Shown here piece by piece: positions 46,023 to 55,727 of a stretch of 64,000 bases of DNA. Each line of letters begins with the position of its first letter. Within the stretch, counting starts at the first letter, position 1. This DNA is from Paenibacillus sp. H1-7 (GTDB lineage Bacteria > Bacillota > Bacilli > Paenibacillales > NBRC-103111). The stretch lies in assembly GCF_022354825.1 (NCBI RefSeq), contig NZ_CP031168.1, forward strand, positions 495,001 to 559,000, given 5' to 3'. The notes below the pieces were generated by a model that made no database searches, had not been told where the DNA came from, and saw only the letters and a program-made list of their open reading frames with translations. The position numbers and the translations under genes are program-made.

Positions 46023-48176
46023 ATGAAAAGATGGACATGGCTTACCTTGATCCTCGGGATAGCAGTAGGGTTATCGCTCCCGGCAGGCAATGGATACGCC
46101 GAAGAGAAGCTTATCGAAGACCCGGTATTGGAAGCAGCTATTAAGCAGGAACTGAAGCTTACGCAAGACGCAGAGCTTACCCAGGAGCACTTGCTTCAAT
46201 TGACATCCTTGTATCCGAAGGGGGAGGGGAAGATCCGGAGTCTGAAAGGGCTGGAATATGCGCAGCATCTTACAGGGCTATACTTGCCTAACCAGGAAAT
46301 AAAGGATATTGCTCCTCTTGAGAAGTTAACAAGTATTGCTAGGCTTGGTTTAAACAGTAATCAGATCGAAAATATTTGTCCCATCGCAAATATGTACGAG
46401 TTAAAGCAGTTGGTGATCTCAGGAAATAACATCCAATCCATCGACTGCTTATCGCAAAATTACAATCTCACGGATTTATTAATAGGTAAAAACAAAGTTC
46501 AAGATATAACGGCGCTGGCACACCTGCCTTTAAAATGGGTTGGCCTCGAAAATAATCAGATTACGGATATTCAGCCGTTGGAGGACCATGCTACCTTAGA
46601 GACAGTTTACCTTAACAACAATAACATTCAGGATATTCGCCCCCTTACGTCAATCAAGAATCTAAAAACGGTAGTTCTTAAAGATAATCCTCTGAAGGAT
46701 GCAGGAAAGCCGATTATTGATCAATTGACGGCACGAGGAGTTACTATAAACGAAATGCAGTCAGGTACAAAAGCACCGAAGGATATAACGGTAAAGGTTG
46801 ATGGCAAACGTGTAACCTTCAATGAGAATCCAACACTTGTAGAAGGAAATACGATCGTTCAGTTTCGTCCACTGTTCGAAGCGCTTGGAGTACAGATTGA
46901 GTGGGACGAATCCAAACAAGAGATTACAGGCAAGAAGCAGGGGCTGCAAATCGATCTTAAGATGAACAATCCCATGGCAACGGTTAACGGTGTGAAACAA
47001 ATGCTGCCGGTAGCCCCTATGATCATTAACGGTAATGCGTTCGTCCCCGTCCGGTTTATTAGCGAAGCGTTACATTATGATGTCGTGTGGGATGCAGTTA
47101 CCAAAACGATAAATATGTATACTGAATGGCAAGAGTTTGCAAGTGATGATCGCACTTGGTCATTTAAGGCAAGTCATAAGTGGAAAGATCTTTCTCGTTC
47201 CCAACCTCCTGGATATTATGTTGATGTTTATGCCGTATTCAATAAAGCTGAATTCATTTTTTTCGAGGATAAGTACTCGCCAGCCCAGAATTTAAACGAA
47301 TACGTTGAAGCAATCAATAAGTATGATGCTTATGAAGGTATCACTCTTATATCAGATCCCAAGACATTTTCTATTAATGGGCTGGATGCAATAGAAGTAT
47401 TTTTCACTACAAAGTCACTTAATAATCAGGCTAAAGTTCATATGATCATTATCCAAGGCAAGCACAGATTCTACAGACTCGGAATTGGATCACTAGAAAA
47501 AGATTTCGATGATTACTCCAACGAGCTCATGGAGATAGCAAAAACATTCCGGGAACTTCCGACACCCCAAGAAAAAGTAGCGGAGAAGTTCAAAGGAATG
47601 AGCGCGGAGCAGCGGATTCGCGAGACCTTTGCCTTTTATAAGCAAATGGGCTTTTTCCAATCGGTGGATGCAGGCGCTGCGGAGAAGACCTTCCTCGATA
47701 ACTATGCCAAAGAATTTGCAGTGGACGAGGAATATGACCCGTACCGGGACCATACATACTATCAAGTGTTCGCCGACCTGTTCATCCTGGAGCACGACAA
47801 AAGCCGGGTTTGGATGGAGGATACGGAGGCGGATGTCGGCAAAGGTAATAATGTCTACGTCCGAGTGCTGAAGGATTGGGCGAAAATATCGCGGGGAGCC
47901 TTCCAGCCAACCAACATTGAGGAGACATGGAATAGCCAAAACGGACCGGTCAAGGTTACATTTACGTTAAACGGGGAAGAGGTTACTCTCTATCCCCAAA
48001 ACTTGAACGACTTTATCGATGTCGGGATTGTCAAGAAGATTAATGCCAAGATTGCCGGCAGCGGGTATCAATTTGCGGTAGTTGTAATGGATCAATCTGC
48101 GTTTGTAACGGTACTTAACGAGCAAGAGCTGGCTAAAATACGCAATGAGCGTTTCTGGCCGCTAGTGGAGTTATAG
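46023..48176 (+). CDS. Secreted leucine-rich-repeat protein with copper amine oxidase N-like domain
   Basis: A 717-residue exported protein. The signal peptide (residues 1-25) has the hydrophobic core LTLILGIAVGLSLPAG. About six leucine-rich repeats (about 75-245; for example LNSNQIENICPIANMYELKQ) form an internalin-like surface. Then comes a copper amine oxidase N-domain (about 265-370: VKVDGKRVTFNENPTLVEGN, and IINGNAFVPVRFISEALHYD), often used by Paenibacilli as a wall or surface module. The remaining 340 residues are unassigned. ATG 46023 with GAGGGAA upstream gives a clean signal peptide, so the longer frame from 45972 was rejected. Confidence 0.85.
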   Translation: MKRWTWLTLILGIAVGLSLPAGNGYAEEKLIEDPVLEAAIKQELKLTQDAELTQEHLLQLTSLYPKGEGKIRSLKGLEYAQHLTGLYLPNQEIKDIAPLEKLTSIARLGLNSNQIENICPIANMYELKQLVISGNNIQSIDCLSQNYNLTDLLIGKNKVQDITALAHLPLKWVGLENNQITDIQPLEDHATLETVYLNNNNIQDIRPLTSIKNLKTVVLKDNPLKDAGKPIIDQLTARGVTINEMQSGTKAPKDITVKVDGKRVTFNENPTLVEGNTIVQFRPLFEALGVQIEWDESKQEITGKKQGLQIDLKMNNPMATVNGVKQMLPVAPMIINGNAFVPVRFISEALHYDVVWDAVTKTINMYTEWQEFASDDRTWSFKASHKWKDLSRSQPPGYYVDVYAVFNKAEFIFFEDKYSPAQNLNEYVEAINKYDAYEGITLISDPKTFSINGLDAIEVFFTTKSLNNQAKVHMIIIQGKHRFYRLGIGSLEKDFDDYSNELMEIAKTFRELPTPQEKVAEKFKGMSAEQRIRETFAFYKQMGFFQSVDAGAAEKTFLDNYAKEFAVDEEYDPYRDHTYYQVFADLFILEHDKSRVWMEDTEADVGKGNNVYVRVLKDWAKISRGAFQPTNIEETWNSQNGPVKVTFTLNGEEVTLYPQNLNDFIDVGIVKKINAKIAGSGYQFAVVVMDQSAFVTVLNEQELAKIRNERFWPLVEL

Positions 48177-48195
48177 GAATTTTAATCATGATAAG

Positions 48196-48244
48196 GTCGA
48201 GCTGAAGCGGGACGATGGTCCTGCTGTTGGCTCGGCTTTTTTTC
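48196..48244 (+). terminator. Terminator of the LRR gene
   Basis: GTCGAGC/GCTCGGC with inner AGCGGGAC/GTCCTGCT, then eight T. 48245-48365 holds no clear feature. Confidence 0.85.
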
Positions 48245-48383
48245 ATTTTCCGACATCATCCGCAAACTTCGAACAATCACTATGGTTTTTAAACGATTCC
48301 CCGATTGTGAATCCGGACCCGGTTCCACATAATAATAGATGTACTTAAGTCCTATACAGATACATACAGGGGGAGGATTTTCG

Positions 48384-50024
48384 ATGAAAAAGAAAGTAAT
48401 CTCAGCCTCGCTCGTCGTTGCGCTGGGCACCACCGTGGCTCTTACCGGATGCGGCGGCGCAGACGAAAAGGCCCAGGCGGATAGCAAAGCGGCAGCGGAA
48501 AAAGTATCGCCGCCCGGCACATTCCCGATCGTGAAAGACAAAGAAACGTTAAAGGTGTATAACGTCGGCGATCCGAACATTGAAGATTTGAACACGAATG
48601 AATTTACGAAATGGTACGAGAACAAAACGAACATTCATGTCGACTGGACGGTCGTTCCGACGACGGCCAAGGATGAGAAGCTGCAGGTGACGCTGGCCGG
48701 AGGCGATTTGCCGGACGTGTTCATGAACGCGGGCATCAGCTCCAGCCAGCTGGTAGCTCTGGGCTCTCAAGGCGTCTTCCTGCCGTTGAACGATTTGATC
48801 GATAAATATGCGCCGAACATCAAACGGGTTATGGAAGAAACGGCTTCGTATTCCAAACCGTATTTTTACGCGCAGGACGGAAACATTTACGGCTTGCCGA
48901 ATATGGGCGAAGTGGTTCACTCCACGATGCCTCGCAAGCTGTGGATCAACAAAGCGTGGCTGGACAAGCTCGGTCTCCAGGTTCCTACTACAACCGACGA
49001 GCTGTACAACGTGCTGAAAGCATTTAAGGCGATGGATCCGAAAATAGTTCCGCTCTCCGGAGCGAACCAGGCGAACAATGAGATCGACGGCGCCCTCATG
49101 CAAGCGTTCACTTATTATGAGCGTGGAACTTACGTTGAGGTGAAGGATGGACAAATCCAGTTTTCCGCCAATACGCCGGGCTTTAAAGCCGGACTTGCTT
49201 TCATGAGAAAGCTCGTTCAGGAAGGGCTGATGCAGCCGGAAGCGTTCATTCAGGACCGCAAGGCGCTGACCGCTTTGGCGGAAGACCCTGCAGGCTCGCG
49301 TCTCGGTGCGGCATCCGCACTGTACTGGGGACAGTTCACGGTAGATAACGGCCCTAGCGGACGGTACAAAGACTACGTGCCTGTACCGGTGCTGAAAGGG
49401 CCTAACGGCGAAGCTTACGGCTACGACCGCGGCTATGCGCCGCTTCCGGGATCTTTCGTCATCACGAAGGATGCGAAGAATCCGGTTGCCGCCATCCGCT
49501 GGATTGACTGGCTGTACGATGAGCGTACGGGCATTCAAGAGGGCGCATCGTCCAGCTGGGGGATTGAAGGCCAAGGCTGGAAAAGACCTGCTCAAGGCGT
49601 TCTCGGCTTGAACGGCAAGCAGGCGCTGGTCGAACCGATCGTGCCGTTCGGAACGAAAACGAACATCCGCTGGGGGCAGACGGCCGCACGCTTTACGGCG
49701 CGCGACGTTCAAGAGGGCGGAGTGGTGACTCCGGACAGCAAGCTGGAGTCGCAATTGCTGGACATTACGAACAAGTACTATAAGCCGTTCGCCAAGCCGG
49801 ACAGCCACGTACCGTTCATGTTCATGTCGGGCGATGATCTGACCAAGTATGGCGACGTGACGAAGAACATTCAGAACACCGTTCAGCAGTTCATGCTGAA
49901 ATTCATTACTGGCAACCTCGATCTGGACAAGGATTGGGACAAGTATTTGAAAGAGCTGGATAACGCAGGCTTGCAGCAATACATTCAAATTTTGCAAAGC
50001 AACTATGAAAAAACGAAAAAGTAA
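48384..50024 (+). CDS. Sugar ABC transporter substrate-binding lipoprotein (LplA type)
   Basis: A 546-residue lipoprotein: a lysine start (MKKK), hydrophobic ISASLVVALGTTVAL, and the lipobox LTGC. The solute-binding fold includes the FTKWYENKTNIHVDWTVVP and GDLPDVFMNAG regions of the large extracellular binding proteins that serve LplB/YtcP permeases. These import oligosaccharides, often from plant polymers; the sugar cannot be told here. GGGGGAGG lies before the ATG. Followed by both permease genes and then by a two-component pair; no ATPase gene is present, so a shared MsmX-like ATPase is expected. Confidence 0.9.
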   Translation: MKKKVISASLVVALGTTVALTGCGGADEKAQADSKAAAEKVSPPGTFPIVKDKETLKVYNVGDPNIEDLNTNEFTKWYENKTNIHVDWTVVPTTAKDEKLQVTLAGGDLPDVFMNAGISSSQLVALGSQGVFLPLNDLIDKYAPNIKRVMEETASYSKPYFYAQDGNIYGLPNMGEVVHSTMPRKLWINKAWLDKLGLQVPTTTDELYNVLKAFKAMDPKIVPLSGANQANNEIDGALMQAFTYYERGTYVEVKDGQIQFSANTPGFKAGLAFMRKLVQEGLMQPEAFIQDRKALTALAEDPAGSRLGAASALYWGQFTVDNGPSGRYKDYVPVPVLKGPNGEAYGYDRGYAPLPGSFVITKDAKNPVAAIRWIDWLYDERTGIQEGASSSWGIEGQGWKRPAQGVLGLNGKQALVEPIVPFGTKTNIRWGQTAARFTARDVQEGGVVTPDSKLESQLLDITNKYYKPFAKPDSHVPFMFMSGDDLTKYGDVTKNIQNTVQQFMLKFITGNLDLDKDWDKYLKELDNAGLQQYIQILQSNYEKTKK

Positions 50025-50047
50025 TCAGGCTTGAAAGCCCGCAAGAC

Positions 50048-50098
50048 CCGGGTCATTCGGAATTCGACAATTGCGATGCCCGGTTTTTCTTTTTTTGC
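50048..50098 (+). terminator. Weak hairpin between the binding protein and permease genes
   Basis: CCGGG/CCCGG stem with a large loop, then TTTTTCTTTTTTT. Probably a processing or attenuation site that lets the binding protein be made in excess. Confidence 0.35.
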
Positions 50099-50126
50099 CA
50101 CAAACCACCGGAAGGGGATGAGAACT

Positions 50127-51041
50127 ATGATCAAAGTACAGCGTAAGCAAATCCTCGAAAACTGGCAGTTATATGCGCTTGTTGCGATTCCGTTTCTTTA
50201 CGTCATTATTTTTCACTACGTGCCGATGCTCGGCATTCAGATCGCTTTCAAGAATTACAATATCGTCAAAGGCATATGGGGGAGCGAATGGATCGGCTTC
50301 GACCATTTTCAGCGATTCTTTCGCTCGTATGAGTTTATATTGGTGTTGAAAAACACGCTGCTGCTTAATTTATATAATCTGGTGGTCGGCTTCCCCGCGC
50401 CAATCGCTTTGGCTCTTTGTCTCAATTACATCCGCAACGAGCATTACAAAAAAGCGGTTCAGCTCGTCACCTACGCGCCGCATTTCATTTCCGTCGTCGT
50501 TCTTGTCGGGATCGTCATTCAGATGTTTTCCCCGCTGACGGGCATCCTTTCCCAACTGATTACATGGTTGACCGGCGAAAAAATCAACGTGCTCGGAGAT
50601 CCGGCCTACTTCAAATCGCTGTACGTCTGGTCCGGCGTCTGGCAGCATATCGGATGGGGCTCGATCATATACTTGGCCGCCTTGTCATCCGTCGATCCTC
50701 AGCTGCATGAAGCGGCTATCGTGGACGGAGCATCCAAGCTGCAGCGGGTCCGCCATATCGATATTCCGAGCATAATGCCGACGATTGTCATGCTGCTCAT
50801 TCTGGAGTTCGGTAAAATCATGACGGTCGGATTCCAAAAGGTGCTCCTGCTGCAAAATCCGATGAACGTCGACGCCTCCGAGGTTATCGACACGTACGTG
50901 TACAAAATCGGCTTCATTACCGGGATGCCCAACTATTCTTACGCTACGGCGATCGGGCTGTTCAAATCGCTGATCGGTCTTATTCTGATCATTACGGCCA
51001 ACAAAATCGCACGCAAAGTGAACGATACGAGTCTTTGGTAG
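50127..51041 (+). CDS. Sugar ABC transporter permease (LplB type)
   Basis: A 304-residue inner-membrane permease with six predicted helices and the EAA loop EAAIVDGASKLQRVRHIDIP (about 200-219), where the ATPase docks. The family start IPFLYVIIFHYVPMLGIQIAFKNY is typical of LplB. ATG 50127 was chosen because GAAGGGG ends right before the in-frame ATG 50118. It is 30 bp before its partner permease. It works with the lipoprotein at 48384. Confidence 0.92.
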   Translation: MIKVQRKQILENWQLYALVAIPFLYVIIFHYVPMLGIQIAFKNYNIVKGIWGSEWIGFDHFQRFFRSYEFILVLKNTLLLNLYNLVVGFPAPIALALCLNYIRNEHYKKAVQLVTYAPHFISVVVLVGIVIQMFSPLTGILSQLITWLTGEKINVLGDPAYFKSLYVWSGVWQHIGWGSIIYLAALSSVDPQLHEAAIVDGASKLQRVRHIDIPSIMPTIVMLLILEFGKIMTVGFQKVLLLQNPMNVDASEVIDTYVYKIGFITGMPNYSYATAIGLFKSLIGLILIITANKIARKVNDTSLW

Positions 51042-51071
51042 ACATCCAATTAACAAGCTGAGGTGAATGAC

Positions 51072-51968
51072 ATGAACGAAAACCGACTGATCCGCGACTC
51101 CGGGGCCGACAAGCTGTTTACTTGGATGGTCTATGCCGTAACGTTTATTATCTTTTTGCTGGTGCTCTACCCGATACTGTACACGCTCAGCGCTTCCTTC
51201 AGCTCCCCGCAAGCTCTCGTTGCCGGTAAAGTATGGCTGTGGCCCGTCGACTTCGGTTTCGAAGGCTACAAAGCGGTACTGCAGTACAAGGACGTATGGG
51301 TCGGCTATTCGAACAGTATTTTTTATATGGTCGTCGGTACGCTGATTAACGTCGTCATGACGATTGCGGCGGCGTATCCGCTGTCGCGCAAAGATTTTGC
51401 CGGACGCAAATTTATAATGATGACGTTCGCGTTTACGATGATTTTCTCCGGCGGCTTAATTCCAAACTATTTGCTTGTCAAAGAGCTGGGCTTGCTGAAC
51501 ACGCGCTGGGCGCTGCTTATTCCTAATGCGATGAGCGTGTTCAATGTGGTTATGACGATGACGTTTTTCCGCTCCAATATTCCGGACGAGCTGCTCGAAT
51601 CGGCCAAAATCGACGGCTGCAGCAACTTCCGCTTTCTCGTCAGCATCGTGCTGCCGGTTTCTGGAGCGATTATCGCCGTTATTACGCTGTTTTATGCGGT
51701 TGAGCATTGGAACGAGTTTTTCAGCGCATTGCTCTATTTGAACAAAAAGTCGATGTTCCCGCTGCAAATTTATTTGCGCGAAATTTTAACGATGAATACG
51801 GCCGATCAATTGACGACGAGCATCGCCGATCAAAATCAGCGTCTGTATTTGAACGAGCTTTTGAAGTATTCGCTCATCATTTTTTCCAGCTTGCCGCTGA
51901 TGGTGATGTATCCTTTCATTCAAAAGCATTTTGTTCGCGGCGTGATGATCGGCTCGATTAAAGGTTAA
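51072..51968 (+). CDS. Sugar ABC transporter permease (YtcP/LplC type)
   Basis: A 298-residue MalG-like permease with six helices. FSGGLIPNYLLVKELGLLN lies near 130, the EAA loop is ESAKIDGCSNFRFLVSIVLP near 180, and the family C-terminus is FVRGVMIGSIKG. GAGGTG at 51060 fits ATG 51072; the GTG at 51063 overlaps that site and was rejected. It completes the membrane part of the transporter. Confidence 0.93.
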   Translation: MNENRLIRDSGADKLFTWMVYAVTFIIFLLVLYPILYTLSASFSSPQALVAGKVWLWPVDFGFEGYKAVLQYKDVWVGYSNSIFYMVVGTLINVVMTIAAAYPLSRKDFAGRKFIMMTFAFTMIFSGGLIPNYLLVKELGLLNTRWALLIPNAMSVFNVVMTMTFFRSNIPDELLESAKIDGCSNFRFLVSIVLPVSGAIIAVITLFYAVEHWNEFFSALLYLNKKSMFPLQIYLREILTMNTADQLTTSIADQNQRLYLNELLKYSLIIFSSLPLMVMYPFIQKHFVRGVMIGSIKG

Positions 51969-51996
51969 TCCGAAAATTGGAAGGAAACGGCCCTGG

Positions 51997-52024
51997 TTGC
52001 ATCAGGCTATCCCTCCGTTATAAT
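51997..52024 (+). promoter_or_regulatory. Promoter of the two-component genes
   Basis: TTGCAT (51997-52002), 16 bp, TATAAT (52019-52024), 75 bp before the response regulator. Confidence 0.62.
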
Positions 52025-52098
52025 AAAAACGAGTCATACAGATTACGGCTGTATTGCGAACTTACTTAGGATGTTAGCTACGGGGGAGAGTGACCTGC

Positions 52099-53202
52099 AT
52101 GTTGCGTGTTCTGATAGTCGACGATGAGCTGCATATTCGCTCAGGCATCAGGGCCAAGCTGGAGCAGTGCGGCGACAGCTCGATTGCTGTCTGCGGCGAG
52201 GCGTCGGACGGCCAAGAAGCGCTCGACTGGCTCGGCCGGCATTATGCCGACCTTTGCATCACCGACATTCGGATGCCGATCATGGACGGTCTTGAGCTGA
52301 TCCGCCATATCAATGAACGGTACCCATGGATGAAAAGCGTTATCGTCAGCAGCTATGACGATTTCAATTATGCGAAGACGGCGATGGCTTTGCACGTTAC
52401 CGAATATATATTGAAGCCGGTGGAACGGGAGATGCTGCGAGAAGCAGTGGAGGATGCCAGAGGCGGTCTATTCCGGGAACGGCTTGACCGTGCGCATAAA
52501 ATTGTCGCCGAGCGGCTGAACCAGTCTCACGGGCTAATGCAGCATTGGGTCGACGTGATCCAAACCCGGCAGGCGGATAAATATCCGCTGCTTGTTGTCG
52601 ATACGCTGCTGATGATGGAAAGCTGGATTCAGCACGAGTATTATATGCTCGACTCCTTATCGGCGGCCTGGATCGATATGGTGGCCAAGCAGGCGAAGCT
52701 TACCGTTCCGGGCTGTGCAGAGATTATAGACCGGGAGCTTGGCTTCGACCGGGAAGGTCTGCTCCATGAGGAGGAGCGCGTCTATTTCCGGCTTGCAGCA
52801 GTACACCGCTTGGAAAACAGCGTGCTGAGCCTGTTCGACCGGATGAAGAACGACTTCGGCTCGGAAAACGCCAAGCTCGTGTACCAGGTGAAAAGCTACA
52901 TCGAGCAGCATTATCACGAGAAGATCAACGTCGCCGAGCTGGCCGATCAAATCCCGATCAGCCGCTCCTACCTGGCGGTACGGTTCAAGCAGGGGACGGG
53001 AACGACCATTTCGTCGTACTTAACCGACGTTCGCATGAATAAAGCGAAGCTGCTCCTGCTAGACCAGCAGACGAAGGTCTATGAGGTGGCGAACCGCGTC
53101 GGCTATGAGAACGGGGAGCATTTCGCCAAGCTGTTCAAGGACCATTGGGGGATTACACCGAAGGAATACCGCAGGCTTATGGGCATGACGGTCGAGGTGT
53201 AG
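52099..53202 (+). CDS. Response regulator with AraC-type DNA-binding domain (YesN type)
   Basis: A 367-residue transcription factor. The receiver domain (residues 2-120) has acidic residues Asp8/Asp9 (LIVDDE), phosphoacceptor Asp56 (CITDIRMP) and Lys108 (ILKPVE). The C-terminal AraC domain has two helix-turn-helix units (VAELADQIPISRSYLAVRFK and VYEVANRVGYENGEHFAKLF). ATG 52099 follows GGGGGAG with normal spacing. It should activate the transporter genes upstream in response to the sensor kinase that starts 4 bp after its stop. Confidence 0.92.
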   Translation: MLRVLIVDDELHIRSGIRAKLEQCGDSSIAVCGEASDGQEALDWLGRHYADLCITDIRMPIMDGLELIRHINERYPWMKSVIVSSYDDFNYAKTAMALHVTEYILKPVEREMLREAVEDARGGLFRERLDRAHKIVAERLNQSHGLMQHWVDVIQTRQADKYPLLVVDTLLMMESWIQHEYYMLDSLSAAWIDMVAKQAKLTVPGCAEIIDRELGFDREGLLHEEERVYFRLAAVHRLENSVLSLFDRMKNDFGSENAKLVYQVKSYIEQHYHEKINVAELADQIPISRSYLAVRFKQGTGTTISSYLTDVRMNKAKLLLLDQQTKVYEVANRVGYENGEHFAKLFKDHWGITPKEYRRLMGMTVEV

Positions 53203-53205
53203 CCG

Positions 53206-55053
53206 ATGCCGAAGCTAAATAAAGGCACGCCGCAGCGTGCCGCAGTTATCGATAGGCTGGGACGATGCGCCGATAGGCTGAGGTCAGCCTATTCGTTTTG
53301 GCGGAAGTCTTTTAAATGGAAGCTGGTTTCCATTTTTGCCCTTATTGTGTTCGCAAATTTGCTGGTGATCGGCTTTTTCGTCAGCAGGGAAGCGGCGTTC
53401 AAAATTCAAGAGGACGATATGAAATTCAGCAGCCTGGTGCTGAAGCAGGCCAATTTGAATTTGGAGCGGTACTTGGGGGAGTATGAGCGATTTCTGCTTA
53501 CACTCGGCTCGAGCGAGCAGCTGCAGTCATGGAGCAGCTTAAGCGTCGACAGGCAAAAGCAGTCGGTCGTCCCTTTTTATGTATTGGAGAGCGATTTCAT
53601 CAAGCCCTTCGTCAACTCGCACCCGGAGATGATCTCGGTCGTGCTGTTCCATCAGCTGGGCAACCAGGCCTATATCACGACGGAGCTTGGAATCAAGCCC
53701 GGATACCGGATGAGCGACGAACCGTGGTTCCAGAGCATTAACCCGATACAGCGGGCAACGTATATTGCCGAGATTACTTCGGACTACGTCGATACGCAGC
53801 TTAACGAGGTGCGGCTTCCCGTCATCAGCATAATCAAGCGGGTCGGCTTTAACGGCGCTACCTATATTAAGCTCGATATCAAGCCGGATTTGATGCAGAG
53901 CATATTGAACGAAATGAATATCGGCAAAAACGGCGTCGGATTCATTACGAACGGCAGCGGGACGATCGTCGCCCATCCGAAGCGGGAGCTGCTGCAGATG
54001 CAGATGGACGCAGATATGCAGCGGCGAATCGGCCAAGCCGACAGCGGCTCGTTCATTCATCCGGGTACGAACGAGATTGTCGTATACCGGTCGATCCATG
54101 GGACGGATTGGAAGTCCGTTATCGTCATTCCTTATGTTGAGGTGGCGGGGAGCGTATACGAAATTCGCAACATCATCATGGTGACAGCCGCTATTTGTTT
54201 GGCTGCTTCGGGCATTTTCATCGTGCTGGTCTCCACCTCGGTGACCCGGCGAATCAGCGTGCTCAAGCAGCGGATCAAGCAGACAGGGCATGGAAATATC
54301 GATGCCCCCATAGAGGTCGAGGGCGAGGATGAGATATCGGCGCTGGCGCAGTCGTACAACGAGATGCTGTCGGATTTGCAGCAGCATATTAAGCGGCTTG
54401 CCGAAGCCCGTCTTGCCGAGCAGCAGGCGGTGCTGTTCTCGCTGCAATCCCAGATCGACTCGCACTTTTTGTACAACACATTGGAAATTATAAACTCCAT
54501 GGCTACGAAAATTCGCCATAACGACATTGAGCAAATAACGATCTCGCTCGCCCACATGTTCCGTTACACGGCCAATTTCCGGCAAACCGACGTGACGCTG
54601 GAGCAGGAAGTCCAGCATTTGAAACGGTATTTGCAAATTATTCAGATCCGGTACGGAGACGCCTTCGCATATACGCTGACCATGGACAACGCATGTAAGG
54701 AAGTGCACTGCTTGAAGGTCATTTTGCAGCCCATTGCGGAAAATGCCGTTCGTCACGGCTTCGAGATGAAGGCGAAGAGGCTGAAGCTGACGATACGAAT
54801 CTTGCGTAATGAGTCGGGATGGGTCGAGGTCTACATAGCCGACGACGGCATGGGCTTCGATCCGGACAGGCTGGCGGAGCTGACGCAGCGGCTCGGTCAA
54901 GCGGAGGAGCAGAATGCCGATTTTACCCGAATCGGACTGCTCAACATTCAACACAGGCTGAACATGCGCTACAACAGGCCGGACGCTAAATTGACAATCG
55001 GCAATAACCCTGGAGGCGGGGCCTACGTGAAGATGACGTTTCCCGCGGAATAG
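53206..55053 (+). CDS. Sensor histidine kinase (YesM type)
   Basis: A 615-residue membrane kinase. Two membrane helices (about 38-58 and 322-344) flank an extracellular Cache-type sensor domain. HAMP follows (about 345-395), then the His_kinase motif QSQIDSHFLYNTLE with phosphoacceptor His420, and an ATPase domain (LQPIAENAVRHGF, DDGMGFD, and a GIGLxN box read as RIGLLNIQHRL). The usual family motif reads INPHFLYN; here it is IDSHFLYN. It is coupled to the response regulator. The signal is probably a sugar or a loaded binding protein. Confidence 0.92.
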   Translation: MPKLNKGTPQRAAVIDRLGRCADRLRSAYSFWRKSFKWKLVSIFALIVFANLLVIGFFVSREAAFKIQEDDMKFSSLVLKQANLNLERYLGEYERFLLTLGSSEQLQSWSSLSVDRQKQSVVPFYVLESDFIKPFVNSHPEMISVVLFHQLGNQAYITTELGIKPGYRMSDEPWFQSINPIQRATYIAEITSDYVDTQLNEVRLPVISIIKRVGFNGATYIKLDIKPDLMQSILNEMNIGKNGVGFITNGSGTIVAHPKRELLQMQMDADMQRRIGQADSGSFIHPGTNEIVVYRSIHGTDWKSVIVIPYVEVAGSVYEIRNIIMVTAAICLAASGIFIVLVSTSVTRRISVLKQRIKQTGHGNIDAPIEVEGEDEISALAQSYNEMLSDLQQHIKRLAEARLAEQQAVLFSLQSQIDSHFLYNTLEIINSMATKIRHNDIEQITISLAHMFRYTANFRQTDVTLEQEVQHLKRYLQIIQIRYGDAFAYTLTMDNACKEVHCLKVILQPIAENAVRHGFEMKAKRLKLTIRILRNESGWVEVYIADDGMGFDPDRLAELTQRLGQAEEQNADFTRIGLLNIQHRLNMRYNRPDAKLTIGNNPGGGAYVKMTFPAE

Positions 55054-55066
55054 ATGAGCGGCGGAA

Positions 55067-55214
55067 GCCCGAAATGAAGCGAGTAACGGATCTGGAGTCC
55101 GATGAACTCGCCATTTCGGGCTTTTTTGCATAAATAACGGAAGCAGTGTCCGATCCGTATCAGGAACCCTAGCGTCAAGTATGAATCAGGAACAACCGAC
55201 GGGACAGGTAATGG
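55067..55214 (+). repeat. 147-bp interspersed repeat, copy 1
   Basis: Begins with the hairpin GCCCGAAATG..GCGAGT / ACTCGC-CATTTCGGGC and TTTTTTG, so this copy doubles as terminator of the sensor-kinase gene. It continues with AAATAACGGAAGCAGTGTCC and ends GGGACAGGTAATGG. It is about 85 percent like copy 2 by eye. Confidence 0.8.
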
Positions 55215-55447
55215 AGTAACTGAAGCATAACATACCGAATTACTGCCTAACGTCACGCTGTAAGCAGGAACAATGATCAGAGAAGTATGTGTACCTTGTG
55301 CACAACAATCCGTATTACTACCCGGGCTATGACTCTCCGAACGGGACGAGCGATCGGACAGGCAATCCGCTATTTCAATGAAATGCAGCCAAATGGGTAC
55401 CTTATCGGATACAGATGCGCTTATTGAGCGATATTCTCAATAAAATG
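55215..55447. other. Spacer between the two repeats
   Basis: A short open stretch (about 55300-55378) reads HNNPYYYPGYDSPNGTSD and may be the tail of a lost gene. An eight-pair perfect hairpin TTATTGAG/CTCAATAA (55421-55443) abuts copy 2. Nothing else is seen. Confidence 0.35.
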
Positions 55448-55594
55448 GCCCGAAATGAAGCGAATAACGGATCTGGTGTCCGATGAACTCGCCATTTCGG
55501 TCTTTTTGCACAAATAACGGAACCAGTGTCCGATCCGAATCTGGAGCTCTAACATCAAGCACGATTTAGGAAAAATCGACGGGACACGTAATGG
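55448..55594 (+). repeat. 147-bp interspersed repeat, copy 2
   Basis: The same order as copy 1: CCCGAAATGAAGCGA, the TAACGGATCTGG block, GTCCGATGAACTCGCCATTT, a T run, AAATAACGGAACCAGTGTCC and GGGACACGTAATGG. It lies 234 bp after copy 1, in the same direction. 55595-55727 holds nothing else clear. Confidence 0.8.
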
Positions 55595-55727
55595 TGTTGC
55601 ATTCTGTACAACTGCCCAAGCTACGCTCATCCAATTGGACAGCTTCGTTCCTCACACCAGCCGCCACCATCCCCACAGCATCTGTTAGCACAACAAAGCC
55701 GCCCCGCAGCCATGACATGTTCCTCGG

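Noticed and set aside
48549..49997. Long minus-strand frame of 482 codons
   Set aside because: It mirrors the lipoprotein gene; there is no ribosome site and the composition is that of an antisense frame.
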